From: Casuarina equisetifolia
Taxonomy: Eukaryota; Streptophyta; Magnoliopsida; Fagales; Casuarinaceae
NCBI GenBank assembly: GCA_028551475.1
Contig: CM052361.1
Coordinates: 15,379,274-15,443,273 of the forward strand
DNA length: 64,000 nucleotides
Reading direction: 5' to 3'
Shown: one piece after another, positions 1-12,037 of the stretch
Position numbering within the stretch: position 1 is the first letter of the stretch
Layout: each line of letters begins with the position of its first letter
Notes under the pieces: model-generated
The model's database searches: none
What the model saw: the letters and a program-made list of their open reading frames with translations, nothing else
Told to the model about the DNA's origin: nothing
Program-made: the position numbers and the translations under genes

Positions 1-1165
1 TCAAACACTGCACATGATAGTGTGGGTCTCAAAGAAAAGCGTGACGGTCATGCGAATGCCGACTGTCGACCGTAAGCCCTTCTTATCTATAGTGACGAAT
101 TCAACCCATTTGCATTTCCCGCCATATTTGGGTGTTTTTTGGTAAGGAGGAGGTGAATCTACCATCCTAGTGCGATTTCTAGCATCTCTATGGTAGTTAT
201 GGGCAATTTCGTGGTGGTTTTCGACAAAAGAGGATGAACACCATCTAGGCTTGATTTTGACAGATCTATGCATTTCTATGGTGGATCAACGTGATCTTTT
301 TGCAAATCGGCACCCCAAGTTTCTTCCATGACAATTATGAACTTTTCTGTGTAAAGCATGAAGGCATATGGCAGCGTATGGCAGTACATGACAATGCGTG
401 GTGGTGGCATGTGGCGCATGACAACATGTTTTTCTCCCTTTTCTAGACAACCTTTTTTCCTCTCCCTAATGTGTGAGTTGTGCAAAGTTTTCATGAATTG
501 AAGACATTTTGGTGACAGCTTTTATGTTTTTAATTTAAAGATGCTTTATTTAATTTCTAACACTGCTTTGTTTGTATAGACCATATTTTAGTTTACTTTT
601 ATTAGAGCTATGATATAATTTAATTACAATGATATAAATGTTATGGTTAATATTTTATTTGTTTGAAGTTTCATATTACTATGTTTAATGCATTTAAGTG
701 ATTTACTACTACTTAAATGATTTGATTTGCATGTTTGAGATCAATTGAAGATAATATGTAGTTGTTTCATATAATATGTAACCATATATTAATATAGATA
801 AACATATACCATATTATTTGTGTGGCTATGAGTGTAAACTAGAAATATTCATAAATCTTAATGCATTTGATTTGTTTTAATTCACATATAAAGATATAGT
901 GAATTAATGAGCTAAATAGGTTTGCTATACCTAGATAAAGGATAGTGAATAAATTAGAAAACTCTACAATCATATAAATATTATCAATCTTACAAGCATA
1001 AGTAATCAACTTTAGTACCTAGTAGTTATAGTGAAGTCAAATGCTCTAACATCTTTCATTTATCAAGTTTTTTAAATTTAGTTATTTAACCCATCCTTTG
1101 TCATTTCAAGTTGTTAGATAAATTTAAGAGTTATTCACTATTAGTAATTAGTTAGTTTTATTGAA
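1..1165 (+). repeat. Interspersed repeat, copy A
   Basis: This AT-rich block has no coding signal. It matches 6050-7160 in the same orientation: the stretch near 515 (gacagctttt, then a run containing agagctatgat) recurs near 6490. It also matches 9925-10740 in reverse complement. It enters the window already in progress and ends near 1165, where a gypsy polyprotein tail becomes readable. Reading frames at 1-273 and 276-494 on the minus strand fall in the repeat and look incidental. The superfamily is unknown; the 3' edge seen in copy B resembles leader DNA of large gypsy elements, but that is only an impression. Confidence 0.6.
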
Positions 1166-1590
1166 TTTGATATGGGAGATGAAGCACAATTATAACCTTA
1201 TTTACAATACATGATCTCCATGCATGCTCATCCTAAGCTTGGCCTAAAGTTTTTTAGACCTTTCATTGTTTTCCAGTGTATTGTGAAAATGGTATATTAA
1301 CTTAGTCTCCCATTTACTTCTAAAATTCACCCCACCTTCTATATTTCTACACTTAAGTGTTGAGTTAGACCTTCAGACATGGTATAATAAGACCTTTTCA
1401 CAAATTATTAAGAGGAAACAATCCAACCCCTTAAGCTTTCCTTGATCCCCAATGCAAGGATGGGAAATGTCAATTGCTTACTCACTATATAGGGTGTTCT
1501 CTTGTTGATGCCACATGGGAAGATTTTTCAATTCTCCTTAAGCAATTTGCTCACCTTAAGGACAAGATTCTTCTAAGGGCATGAGATATA
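1165..1590 (+). pseudogene. Ty3/gypsy polyprotein C-terminal relic
   Basis: Conceptual translation across frames, ignoring stops, gives the end of a plant gypsy integrase: a segment like KLGLKFFRPFIVFQ, then SKIHPTFYIS, and finally the chromodomain-like end ATWEDFSILLKQF followed by LKDKILL. This order (GPF box, HPVFHVS box, ATWE box) is typical of the C-terminus of chromodomain-type gypsy pol proteins. In-frame stops and frameshifts make it non-functional. The same protein end recurs at about 9400-9740, so two copies of one family are present. The 5' part of the element is replaced by repeat copy A. Confidence 0.6.
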
Positions 1591-1654
1591 TTGCATAATG
1601 GTGCCATATAGATGACTAGTAAGCCAAGTCAAAAGTCGTTGTAAGGGGAAGAAT

Positions 1655-1956
1655 TGACATGGATGAAAGATCATAAAAGTCTAACCTAAATTGGTTAGCC
1701 ATTTTGCAATTCTTGCTAACTATTTCAGTTGTAATAGCTGGCAATTCTAGCTTGGACCAACGAGGGAATAGAGTTAGTACCAAAGGGCTAACCTTACGAC
1801 ATCTAGAAATAAAAAAAGGATTGAGATTGTAAAGGGCATTGAGAATTGACTTTTATTTCCACTTGTATCTTTGACCTTTAGCCTATTAAGAATATAATCC
1901 ATCTGTCTTTATATTCTTGCTATTTATTTCCATTCGTATCTTATCAACTTCCATCA
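1655..1956 (+). repeat. Candidate gypsy LTR
   Basis: A 302-bp block begins TGACATGG directly after a purine run (taaggggaagaa, a plausible polypurine tract) and ends CCATCA before TTGGTAACTAAC, a possible primer binding site. It lies between a gypsy pol tail (ending about 1590) and a gypsy gag start (about 2060), where an LTR is expected. No second matching copy is found in the window, so this rests on position and TG...CA ends only. Confidence 0.35.
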
Positions 1957-2059
1957 TTGGTAACTAACAAAAGAAATAGTGTTATAGATTGGGAAGACTT
2001 TTCCCTCACAATTCTAGCTACTAGATTTGTTACCTAATACCATAATAGAGTGTCATTAG

Positions 2060-3320
2060 ATTCCTAAAGAAGAGAAGGTGTTGTTGGTATATTGGAATCT
2101 TGAAAAGGATGGTCTAATGTGGAATCAGTTCATGAGAGAACAAAATTAAGATAATCATATATCTTATTAGTTCATGAACAGGTGGAGAGATTTAGACCTT
2201 TAGCTTACCAAGACTGCTTTGCAAAGCTAGTGAAATGAATGTAAGAAGACACAATTAAAGGGTATCGGCTCTAATTTTCCCATTTATTGGTGGAGTTTAG
2301 GAAGCTATCTCCTATGTAGCAAATAAGTTGCTTTATCAGTGGGCTAAAATAGGCCTTGTGGGTTGATGTGTAGGCTAACAAAGCCACCACTTTGTCTTTT
2401 ATGATGGGTCATGTGAAGCTATATGAGACTAGACATGGTTGGCCTTTAAACCAAAGAAATGAGTGGGCTTTAGGTTAAATGATCCACACAACATCCCCCT
2501 CACATGTTCTAATGTTAACCAACAATTCAAGAACCATCACAATTTTTTATGGAAACATATCCCTACCAATTTGCAAACTCTCTTAAGTAGAAATCTTAAA
2601 CAAACAAGCACATAGGTTATGCTTTAATTATGACAACAAATTTGTCTTTAGACACCATAGTAAGAAGTTATTCTTGCTAGAGCCTATTGGTTCAGAGGGG
2701 GAGGAAAAAGATGGAAGTTAGGAGAAAATGTTGAAAAAGACAATAATGGACCAATAATCTCTATGAACACTCTATATGAAATTCCACTCCCACGAACGAT
2801 GAAGGTAGTAGGCTAATATAGAGATAAAGGGAAGGAAGTGTGCTTTTTTGGTGGATTCTAGTAGCACTCACAATTTTGTGAGCATTGCCATGGTAGCTAA
2901 GCTCAAAATACACATCCATCTTGGAAGTGATTTGATGTGGTTATGGAAAATAGATCGAGGATCCAAAGTTTTCGATTTTGTTGACAATTAGAGATAAAAT
3001 TCCCAAATGTTATGTTTTTCCTGATTTATTTGTTCTAGATATGGCAAGAATGAAAGTTGCTTTAAAAGTAGTTGATTATCTAGCGTCCTTGAGAAAAATC
3101 TTATGGGATTTCTTTAATCAATCGATGGTTTTCAAGATCAAAGGATGACAAATTAAGCTCAAGGATGTTCAAGCTCCACCTTTCCATCTAATTTAAGGTG
3201 GCCAAGTAAGGAAGCAATGGAGAGAGCTGGTTTGGCTTTGTTGTTACAAATGGAGGTTGGAAGGAATGAGGAAGAAAAGGACACTTACAAGGAGACCCTT
3301 ACCCTAAGGTGTTGCTAGAA
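2060..3320 (+). pseudogene. Ty3/gypsy gag and protease relic
   Basis: Broken frames translate to gag-like text around 2160-2260 (FMNRWRDLDL, the conserved block of plant gypsy gag). Near 2840-2920 there is a retropepsin-like segment, VDSSSTHNFVSIAM, whose family form is DSGSTHNF; the active-site glycine is replaced. Near 3060-3180 follows LASLRKILWDFFN, the usual segment after the protease. Stops are frequent, so the copy is dead. Reverse transcriptase and RNase H are missing; the next gypsy sequence is integrase at about 8575, with a copia element in between. This suggests copia inserted into gypsy, with later deletion. Confidence 0.6.
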
Positions 3321-3324
3321 TGTC

Positions 3325-3720
3325 TATTGTAAAAAAAAAATAAAGCCATATAAGCAAACTAAAGGCAATCTATTGAAAAGTGAAAAGACTTGTCTTTTTC
3401 CTTCTAAAGAAATGCAATGCAAAAACTAGAAGCCACAAGGCTCAAAACTTGTTAACTCAAGTCATCCGACCATTTAAGTTTACATTCAAACTTACAGGGA
3501 TGACTATTTATAGCATTAATTTCATTGCTAGCCATTGTAATATTTTTCAATTCTAAATTTTTGTAAATACACAATCATGTATCCTTTATGCTCATATGCT
3601 CTCTTTCTCTCTTTTGTACTTTGTTCTTTATTCTCTATAAGGCCCTTAATGAAACTGTTGGTTTATCATAACTTAAACTTGCTATTCCTTATCCTTTAAC
3701 TTTCAAATTGGCATTGGAGC
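3325..3720 (+). repeat. Candidate 5' LTR and primer site of a copia element
   Basis: Noncoding AT-rich sequence with a long pyrimidine stretch (about 3590-3640) ends at 3707. It is followed by TTGGCATTGGAGC (3708-3720), which resembles the initiator-Met-tRNA primer site of plant copia elements (TGGTATCAGAGC). The copia gag start follows at 3790. The 3' LTR is missing, so the 5' edge is a guess based on where gypsy sequence stops. Confidence 0.4.
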
Positions 3721-3789
3721 TAGCTAGCTAGCTATGATAACCCTCTCATTTTATTTTTCAAACTAATCTCTTACTAGCATAAATCTCCA

Positions 3790-5640
3790 TGGCTAACAAA
3801 CCTCAATACCCATTTCCAAATACCATTAATGTTGCAAATTTTGTCTATGTGAGACTTAATGGTAAAAACTATTTGGCATGGTTACACATGTGAAATCACT
3901 TGTCAAAACCCAAAAACTTATTGGTTTCCTTACTAGTGAAATAAAACCATTGGCTAAGATAGTAGTTAAAGATGGAAAAGACGACATGAATCCACTCTAA
4001 AAGGATTGCAAGTAGAGCAATGAGCTTGTTAAATCTTAGCTCATTGGAACTTTCTTTGAAGAATTTGTTTGCCATATTTTTAAACTTAAGACTACATCTT
4101 AAGTGTGGGAGACTCTAGCAAATCGATTTGGCCAAAAGTCATAATCTCAAGAGTTCACTCTCCTTGCTCAACTTTAGGCACTACAAAAGGGAAATTGTTC
4201 ACTTAATGATCATTTAAATGATTTTCCAATTGGGAAACCAAATAAGCTCAATTGGGAAACCAATTTTAGATTATGAGAAAACTTTTAGGTTGTTGTAGAG
4301 TTAAGGAAGGAATACAAACCCTTCAAACAAACAATGTTGAAACCTTCAGTTCCTTGCTCTAAAGATGTTCTTTTTGGACTTCAAGCTTATGAATCCAGTC
4401 TTATTAGCTACTCACAACCTCAAAATGAAAATGTCATCTTCATCTCTCAACAAAACCAACGAGGAAGAGGCCAAAGACAAAGTAAAAGGTATGGTCGATC
4501 TAGTCTAACTTTCTCCTTGCAAGGCAGGGCTTCATCCCTACTACTCAAAACAATTAGAATCAGCAAAGTCATCCTCCTTATAAACTAGATAATACTCAAC
4601 AAGGCAACCACTAAGTGGGTACGCGCCCTCCCATTGTATGTCAAATCTATTCTAAATAAGGCCACACTACATTGTAGTGTTATAAAAGGCTTAACCACAA
4701 TTTTCAATAACAAGAAGTTCTAGCAACCTTGGCAAGCCTTCACATTGAGCAACCAACAAATGATGCCTTGGTTGGTAATTCCACTACTACCTCTTATATT
4801 GTAAATGACGTTGGTAAGTTAACAACTTTCTCTCTTTACAATGGCTCTAATAAAATCATGGTAGTTGAAGGAAACCACATTCCAATAAGTCATATTGGAA
4901 ATCCGTCTTTAAATAACAACTCACTCTCTCTTAAGTCTATGCTTATGGCTCTTGACTTATAGAAAAACTTCTTTTTGTTCCTCAATTGACTAACAATCAC
5001 CAAGTATTGGTTAAGTTTGGCTCTAACTCTTTTTGTATAAAGGACAAGAAGATGAAAAGGGTCTTAGAACAAGGGGTTAAAAAGAGCCACCTATATTTAT
5101 TACCAACTACTGGTAATTCAACATTCTTTTCTTCATGACAACAAATAACAAAATGGAACATATGACACTCTTGCCTTGGTCACCATGAAGATGTTTTGAA
5201 TTCTTTAAAGAAAAAAAGTTAATCTTAGTTTCAAAACCTTTTTCTTTAACATTTTGTTCAACCTATCAGCAAGGGAAAAACACTAGACTCCTTTTTTGTT
5301 CATAAAAAAATTGGGCTCCTATGCCCTTGAAAGAGAGCACTCTAACTTATAGGGTTCAACCCTTGTCTCTTCAAATCAAAACTACTCTTACTATGTATTG
5401 TTTGTTGATGATTATAGTAGATTTACATGGATTTATCCACTTTGCCAAAAATCAAACTTATTTAACACATTTGTTCTTTTCCAGACTATGGTTTAAAAAC
5501 AATTAGGCTTTTTGATTAAGGTTCTACAATGTGATATGGAGGTGAGTATATTAGTTGAAAAATGACTAATTATCTTGCTACTAATGAAATTTTACAATGA
5601 ATGTCCTACCCCTATATGTTATAGCAGAATGGCTCTACTA
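3790..5640 (+). pseudogene. Ty1/copia gag, protease and integrase relic
   Basis: Starting at ATGGCTAACAAA, fragments match plant copia gag (YVRLNGKNYLAWLHM). A protease-to-integrase stretch at about 4860-5110 follows (HIPISHIGNPSL and KDKKMKRVLEQG). The integrase core begins at about 5190, with LGHHEDVLNSL and then VDDYSRFTWIYPL near 5405. Many stops and frameshifts interrupt it. The copy breaks off near 5640-5690 at repeat copy B and resumes at 7320. The gene order gag-PR-INT identifies copia. It is certainly non-functional. Confidence 0.65.
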
Positions 5641-5689
5641 AAGGAAAGCATAGGCATATGACAAAATGATAACTTTATTTTGTATAGAG

Positions 5690-7245
5690 TTATTGTGACT
5701 ATTTAGACAATACATAATATAGTATTTGTTGAGTTATATTGGCATTTTGTTCATATTTATGCAAGTTTTGTTGTTTCATGCAAGAAACCCTAAATAGAAG
5801 AAAAAGAAGCAACAAACCATGCAAAAGAAGGTGTTTGTCTATCATGCAAATGGGCCATGTAAGTAAGAAATGTGAAGGAAAGAAAAGAAAGAAAAAGAAG
5901 CAAAAAGAGAATGCACTATGGGAAGTAAGGAAAGAAAATGGACCAAAAAAAGATAATAGAGGGGGATTTTCATGAAGTAGAAAAATAAGAAAGAGAAAAA
6001 CACAGAGTGTCATTAGAGTATTGCTGGAGTAAGGGCATCATTAAAGGCTTAGGGACCACACATGACAATGTGGATCTCAGATAGGAGCGACGGCATACGA
6101 ACACCAACCATCCACCTTTTATTATCTCCAACGATGAACCATTCCATTTTTTGGAAATTTTTGGCCATTTTCTGGTGTTTTTGGATGGTTTCATAGTGGT
6201 TTTTGGCGGTTTCCAGTGAAGAATGATGAATGCCATATGAACGTTCTTCGTCAAATCTGTGTGTTTTTGTGGTAAATTTGGGCAATTTCTTTGCTAATTG
6301 GCACTCTAGGGACCTTGATCTACCTTTTTCGGCATTTCTATGAAGAACAGCAGTGGCACATGGCACTAGCACGTGATGGTGCATGGTGGCGCATGGCTAC
6401 TCATTTTCTTCCTATTTTTCAAACAACTCCTCTTCCTCTTCCTAAAGTGCAAATTTGTCCAAACTTTCCTTGAACTAGAGACGTTTTGGTGACAGCTTTC
6501 ATGTTTTTAATTGGAAGAATGCTTTGTTCAATTTCTTATATTGTTTTTGTTTGTAAATACCATGTTTTAGTTTATTGTTTTAGAGCTATGATGGAACTTG
6601 ATTATAATGGTATGAATGTATGGTTATTATATGTTTTATGAAATATTCTATGAATGTGAAGTTGAATATTATGAAGTTTAATGCTTTTAAGTGATTAACT
6701 ACCACTTAAATGATTTGATTTGCATGTTTGAGACCGACATAAGATAATATGTAGTTGCTTCATGTAATATGCAATCATAAGTTAACATGGATAGACATAT
6801 ACCATATGATTTGTGTGGCTTTAGGTATAAACTAGAATATTTACAAATCTTAATGCACTTAGTTCATTCAATTCATGAGTATAAATATAGTGAATTAATA
6901 AGCTAAATAGGTTTGCTATATCTAGGCATAGGATAGTGAATAAATTAAGAAATTCTGTCATCACATGAATAGAATCAATCTTACAAGTATGAATAATTGA
7001 CATTTATACCTAGTAGTTAGGTGAAATCAGACACTAGCATGTTTCGTTAAACAAGTTTAGGATAAATTTAGTTGTTTAGTCCATGTTTTATCATTTTGGT
7101 TTGCTAAATAAACTCTAGGAATTATTTACCATTAGTAATTAGTTAGCTTAGTAATCACCAATCTTTATGGGATGATATCTTTATTTATCATTATATTACT
7201 TTTCAACATATATACTTGCATGTAGAATTTCATTGATCAGAGAAC
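5690..7245 (+). repeat. Interspersed repeat, copy B, inserted in a copia relic
   Basis: From about 6050 to 7160 this is a diverged direct copy of 1-1165. The unique 3' part (7160-7245, around aatctttatgggatgata) is shared with the inverted copy C near 9990. It splits the copia integrase: sequence before 5640 and after 7320 reads as one polyprotein. The first 350 bases (5690-6050) include a purine-rich stretch that encodes lysine runs by composition only; I see no gene. Confidence 0.6.
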
Positions 7246-7319
7246 TTAGAAGAATATCCTTAATACAGTCTTGTGTTCCAAAATAGTTCTAGTTGGAAGC
7301 ATTTATAACTATAGTTTTC

Positions 7320-8575
7320 TTAATTAACATATTGCCAACGGCTATGCTAAAGGATGCTCTCCCTTTGAAAAACTCTATAATAGAAAGCAAGACTATTCAA
7401 TCTTGCATTATTTTGGCTACACTTGTTACCCTTGTCTCAAACATCTTACCTTAGATAAATTAACACCTCGATCATTGGAATACATTTTTCTTGGCTACAG
7501 CCCTTGTCATAAAGGCTACTACTATTACCATGCATCCTTAAGACAAATATTTTTTTCTCATCATGTCCTAATCAACAAAAAATTGTTTCTACATTTTCAA
7601 TCAAAAAATAACCTGCCAAATTGTTAAATGCATAGTTCAAGCCCATATACCACTAAAAAACTTCCAATCAGGTCAAATTCCTTGGACAATGCAAGGGAGC
7701 AAGCATGTTTTCCTCCACCTAGCAACTCTTTTCAAGGCCAACATGATCTTACCATTCCTTCTCAAGAATTGGTGATGCCCTTGATCTTCCTTAGTCCACT
7801 TTGTCATCATCACCCTATAGGCCATTTTCAAATCCTCAAATGTCACATCCTCACACCTTTTAAGTTGATTATGGAGCACACCTACTAGACATGATCTAGA
7901 CGTCTCCATAGAGGCTATTTCTCCATAATTCTCTCTCACATGATCATGGAACACCCCTACAAGACATGGTGAGCATGTGTCCTCAAGGCCAAAATCTCCA
8001 TAATTGTCACTTGTAGTCCACTCCACATGTTGAGCCAACATAATAAACACATAGCCCCTGACCATTTCACAAAGTTTCTTTGCCCAATGAATCTACATTG
8101 CTTTCTTCTTCCTCGGCTGAAATTGCCTCTTTGCCTCGAATACAAGACCTTTCTCTAACTCATGAAAACTCTACCTTCTTTGTTCTAGTTACTTAATCCA
8201 ACAAAAACCATCCAATGGTGAGTTATAGCTAGTTTGGAATTTTTAAGCCAAATCCTAAGTATACTCTCTAGACTACAACTATTATTTGGACACCTTCCAC
8301 CATTATTAAGGTAGCTTTATTAAATCTAAAATGGAAGACTACCATAGACAATGAAATTAGAGCTTTACATTGCAACCAAACATGGATCTTGGTTCCTTAC
8401 TATAAATCTTAAAATTTGATAACTTGTTAATGGGTGTTCAAAAAAAAGCTAACATTAGATGGATCTGTTGATCACTTAAAGGCAAGGTTAGTTGCCAAAG
8501 GCTTCCACCAAAAAGCTAAAATCTATTACTTAGAAACATTTAGTCTTGTGATGCAATATACTATTATTTGTATCA
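7320..8575 (+). pseudogene. Ty1/copia integrase C-terminus and reverse transcriptase start, relic
   Basis: Translation resumes with the end of the copia integrase region: LHYFGYTCYPCLKHL and LEYIFLGYSPCHKGY at about 7400-7520, corresponding to the family's FGC..YP and FLGYS..HKGY boxes. At about 8330-8570 the start of copia reverse transcriptase appears (NQTWILVP, then LKARLVAKGFHQ). It stops abruptly after the segment read as SLVMQYTIICI, where gypsy integrase begins. The YVDD box, RNase H and 3' LTR are absent. Between 7640 and 8170 little copia similarity is visible; that stretch holds the 75-bp tandem repeat listed separately. Confidence 0.6.
7867..8016 (-). repeat. 75-bp tandem duplication within a 130-codon minus-strand frame
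   Basis: Unit one (7867-7941) and unit two (7942-8016) align along their length: gattatggagcacacctac against gatcatggaacacccctac, and ctccataatt in both. They lie in an uninterrupted minus-strand frame, 8065-7673, where they give repeats of about 25 residues around SCLVGV and SPCLVGV. The period is a multiple of three, so the frame is kept. I recognise no family for the 130-residue product. It may be a captured fragment or chance. Confidence 0.5.
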
Positions 8576-9740
8576 TGAAGGGGTGCATAAGACAAGTGAA
8601 AGAATTTGCAGGGTCATTTTCTAGAACATAATGGATCAACACATAAGGGATTGGATATGGCAACACAAGGAATGTTAAGCTAATAAATGGGAGAATAAGC
8701 ACCTTGTAGGACTACTCCAACCCTTACCCATATCATGAGATATTTGGATAAATATCTCAATGGATTTTGTGGAAAACCTTCCAATAGTAAAAAATGAAAA
8801 GTTTAGCTTTGCTAGTAGTTAATCACCTATCCAAAATGGCATATTTCACTTCTATTAGTCATCACTACACTATAGCTTCAATAGCTTATGTCTTTTTTTT
8901 CTTAAATTGTATGAGATGCCCACTTTTATAATATGTGAACATGACAAAGTCTTCACCAATACTTTTTAGAAAGAGCTATTCCAATTACAAGGAGCCAAAT
9001 TCAATTTTTCCATTGCATACCACCATCAAATTGATGGCCAAATAGAAGTAGTGAAATGTACCTCCATTGCTTTATAAGGGATCACCCCAAGGATTGGATC
9101 CAATGGCTTTCTTGGGGAGAATAATGCTATAGTACAAGCAAGCATTCTTCCACGTAAGTAAGTCCTTATGAAATGGCTAATAGGAAGGCCCCACCATCTT
9201 TGCTAACATATGTTTGGGGGTTTACTCAAGTTAAATCTATTGAACAAGAATTAGTGGAAAGGGACCATGATAGCCAAGGTAAGATAGCATTTGCATGATA
9301 GGTAGGAAAGGATGAAGATTAGTTATGATAAACATTGGACAAAAGCACAAGTTATGGTGGGTGGACATGTTTATCTTTGCCCTTAGCCCTATAGGCACTT
9401 CTTAATGACTTTAAGGAAGGATCTTAAGTTTGATCCCCCATTATTATAACCCTTTTAAAATTATTCAAAAAATTAGACCAATGGCCTATAAACTATGGAT
9501 TCCAAATTCCTTTTGGATTCATCATGCTTTCCATGTTTCTTTTTTGAAAAATGTGTTGCCAAGGATGTTGAAGTGAGAAAAGAGCTTCTACTATTAATGA
9601 AGAAGTCAATGCCCTTTTGCTCATGCCATTGGCTATCATGGATATCTACATTCACAAGAAGTTTCCTAAAGTGAGACATGTTTCTCTACTTTTCTAACTT
9701 TGACCTTGGGGACAAGGTCAATCTTGAGGGCGTGGGAATA
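8575..9740 (+). pseudogene. Ty3/gypsy integrase and C-terminal relic
   Basis: Beginning at about 8575, the translation resembles the gypsy integrase zinc-binding region (GVHKTSERICRVIF). GLLQPLP and the core segment ISMDFVENLP follow at 8700-8780, then AYHHQIDGQIEV near 9020 (family form YHPQTDGQTEV). A tail ending DFDLGDKVNLEG lies near 9700. Frames shift often and stops are frequent. This is the 3' part of the gypsy element whose gag-protease lies at 2060-3320. After 9740 a short untranslated or LTR stretch runs to repeat copy C. Confidence 0.65.
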
Positions 9741-9924
9741 TAACATGTGCATGAAGGAGCCCCATTTTACTTTCTAAGAAAGCTATCTATCCTCTAGGGG
9801 ATGAACACTAGGTGTTAAATAAACCCTTTCTTCCAAAAGTTTCCCATTGTTACAGGATGTTAATGGTAGTTATGACTAGTAGAATATTGTTTCCACATTC
9901 CCATTTTTGTCCTTTTGTGTTAAT

Positions 9925-10662
9925 GTTCATCAAATTTTGAATGCAAATGAGCATGTTAAAAAAGTAATATAATGATGAAAAAGTATCATCCTATAAGGAT
10001 TGATGATTATTAGACTAACTAAATGCTAAAAGTGAATTAATCATAAAGTTTATCTAACAAATCAAAAGAGAATTAAAATTGATAATCTTTAAAGGAAAAA
10101 ATTTAACAACTAAAAGTAATTAAATTCAAGTGATGAAATTAATCACACTAATATATTAGAGCATATGATTTCATCATAACTACTAGATATGAATTTTAAG
10201 GATTTATGCCTATAAGAACAATAATATTTATGTGATGATAAAATTTACTAATTTATTTACTATCATATGTCTAGGTATAATAAACCTACTTAGTTTATTA
10301 ATTCATTATATCCTTATGTGAATTGAAATAAACATAAGTGCATTAAAATTTATGAATATTCTCAATTTACAGTAAATCTTGTAACCATTTTAACACCAAA
10401 AGCGATAAAAAAAATGATATATCTTTATCTACATTTAATTCATGATTATACATTATAAGAAGCAATTGCATATTACATCTCTTATTCTTAAACGTCTACA
10501 TCAAATCATTTGAGTGGTAGCCTATCTACTAAAAGCATTAAACATAATAATATATAACTTACATAAATATAATCTCTTGGAAGGCATAAAATACCATAAA
10601 ATTTACATCATCATAGTTATGTTGCATCATAACTTTAACAAAAAGAAATTAAAACATAACAA

Positions 10663-10708
<46 letters not shown>

Positions 10709-10740
10709 GGAATTAAATAAAGCTTATCAAATCAAAGAAC
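9925..10740 (-). repeat. Interspersed repeat, copy C (inverted)
   Basis: In reverse complement this block matches copies A and B. For example 10150-10330 corresponds to 860-1050, and aattaaataaagc near 10712 corresponds to the complement of about 550. It is in inverted orientation relative to A and B and is interrupted by an AAT microsatellite at 10663-10707. No coding content is seen. Confidence 0.6.
10663..10707. repeat. (AAT)15 microsatellite
   Basis: Fifteen uninterrupted AAT units, counted directly. It produces a spurious poly-isoleucine reading frame. It lies within repeat copy C and is likely polymorphic. Confidence 0.95.
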
Positions 10741-11494
10741 AATAGGTTATGCCTTTTGTCTTTTCTTCAAAAAATCCTTAAATTCCTAAACTTTCTCTAA
10801 GATTACGTGTCAAATTTTCTTCCCCTTCTTTTCTCCCATCCTTTCTCTTAGATAAGATTTAGGGTTTATAGTTTAGATCTATCTCCTAACCTAATATGAT
10901 TGGGTTTTGAACTCTTAAAATGACTAGGTTTTGGCTAATTCAAACTTAAGCCTTGAGGAAATAATAAAACAAAGCCTAATTATTTAGAAAACCTAACAAC
11001 AATAGAAAACAATAATCATCCAAAGTCTAAGCTCATCTTAACTCTTCTGGTCTTAACATTTTGATCATATTTTGCCACACAATAAACATTAAGTTCTCCA
11101 TGCCTATCATTTTTTCTCTATGCATCCTTATGCTACATAGATGAGGCAAATTCAAGTAACTAAGGAAGAATTTAATATTTTCTCATAAATATTGTATTAC
11201 TTATTTCCTAAAGTAGTTTAAAATAACTCTATAACAATAGAGATCAATTAGAGGGGAAGGCAAATTGTGAACATGCTAATGTGTAGAAAGTTATTTAGGT
11301 ATGTATAAATAGCACACAACCAAAGAAGCATCTTGAATTGATAAGTTTTCCTTCATTGTAACATCATTTCCGATCTCATACGTGTCTTCTTTTTCTTATT
11401 TGGCTCCAAAGATAGGAAGAAAAAAGAACACTCACTCCTGATGGGAGAAAGATTTCCCATTGTAACTAAATCGCCCCATTACCCGGTCCTTGTC
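10741..11494. other. Intergenic, nothing recognised
   Basis: AT-rich sequence between repeat copy C and the copia element. I see no conserved protein similarity on either strand. A short frame at 11441-11683 merely runs into the LTR. Confidence 0.5.
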
Positions 11495-11499
11495 CTAAG

Positions 11500-12037
11500 T
11501 ATTAAAACCCACACCACCGTGCCATGTAAACATGGCCACGGCAGCACCTCTCACTACCAAAATACAACACCTGGCTGCACTAACCACATCAGCCCTGTAT
11601 CGCAGACATCACGACCATCGCAATTCTTCAGTGCCGTGTCATCTCCCTCACCGAAAACTTTGAGACGTTCCAAATGCATCTAGCCAGAATTCAATCATAA
11701 GAAAAGTTTCCTTTTCAAGCATAGAGACAATCGATCATCACCGTAATGCAAGATTAGGAAATCAGATCAAGTCACCAATCACGGCAATACCGAGTTTGGG
11801 AAAAATCCCAAAATTGTCCAAGATCTCCTTTAATCTGAATTCATTTCGCAAATATGTAACTTGAATCTAATTGTTTTACGATTGCTCTTTCCTTTTATTT
11901 GTATCTTTATAAATTAGAATCCTTTGTACAGTTTCTATCATTGAAATCAAATCATCTATTTCCTACAGATTACATTATTATGTTCTTGTGATATTCTTGA
12001 GAAAAACAAGAAATAATCCAATTCTTGTTTTTCAATT
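11500..12037 (+). repeat. 5' LTR of the copia element
   Basis: It starts TATTAAAACCC and ends TTTTTCAATT, abutting the primer binding site. A promoter-like region with TTATAAATT near 11909 is present. Compared with the 3' LTR it is the same length but about 9 percent diverged. The usual TG...CA ends are absent. Confidence 0.9.

Noticed and set aside
5739..5975. Frame with Cys/His spacing reminiscent of a zinc knuckle, followed by lysine runs
   Set aside because: The spacing does not fit CX2CX4HX4C, and the lysines come from a purine-rich stretch.
10514..10720. Frame ending in poly-isoleucine
   Set aside because: Produced by the (AAT)15 microsatellite.
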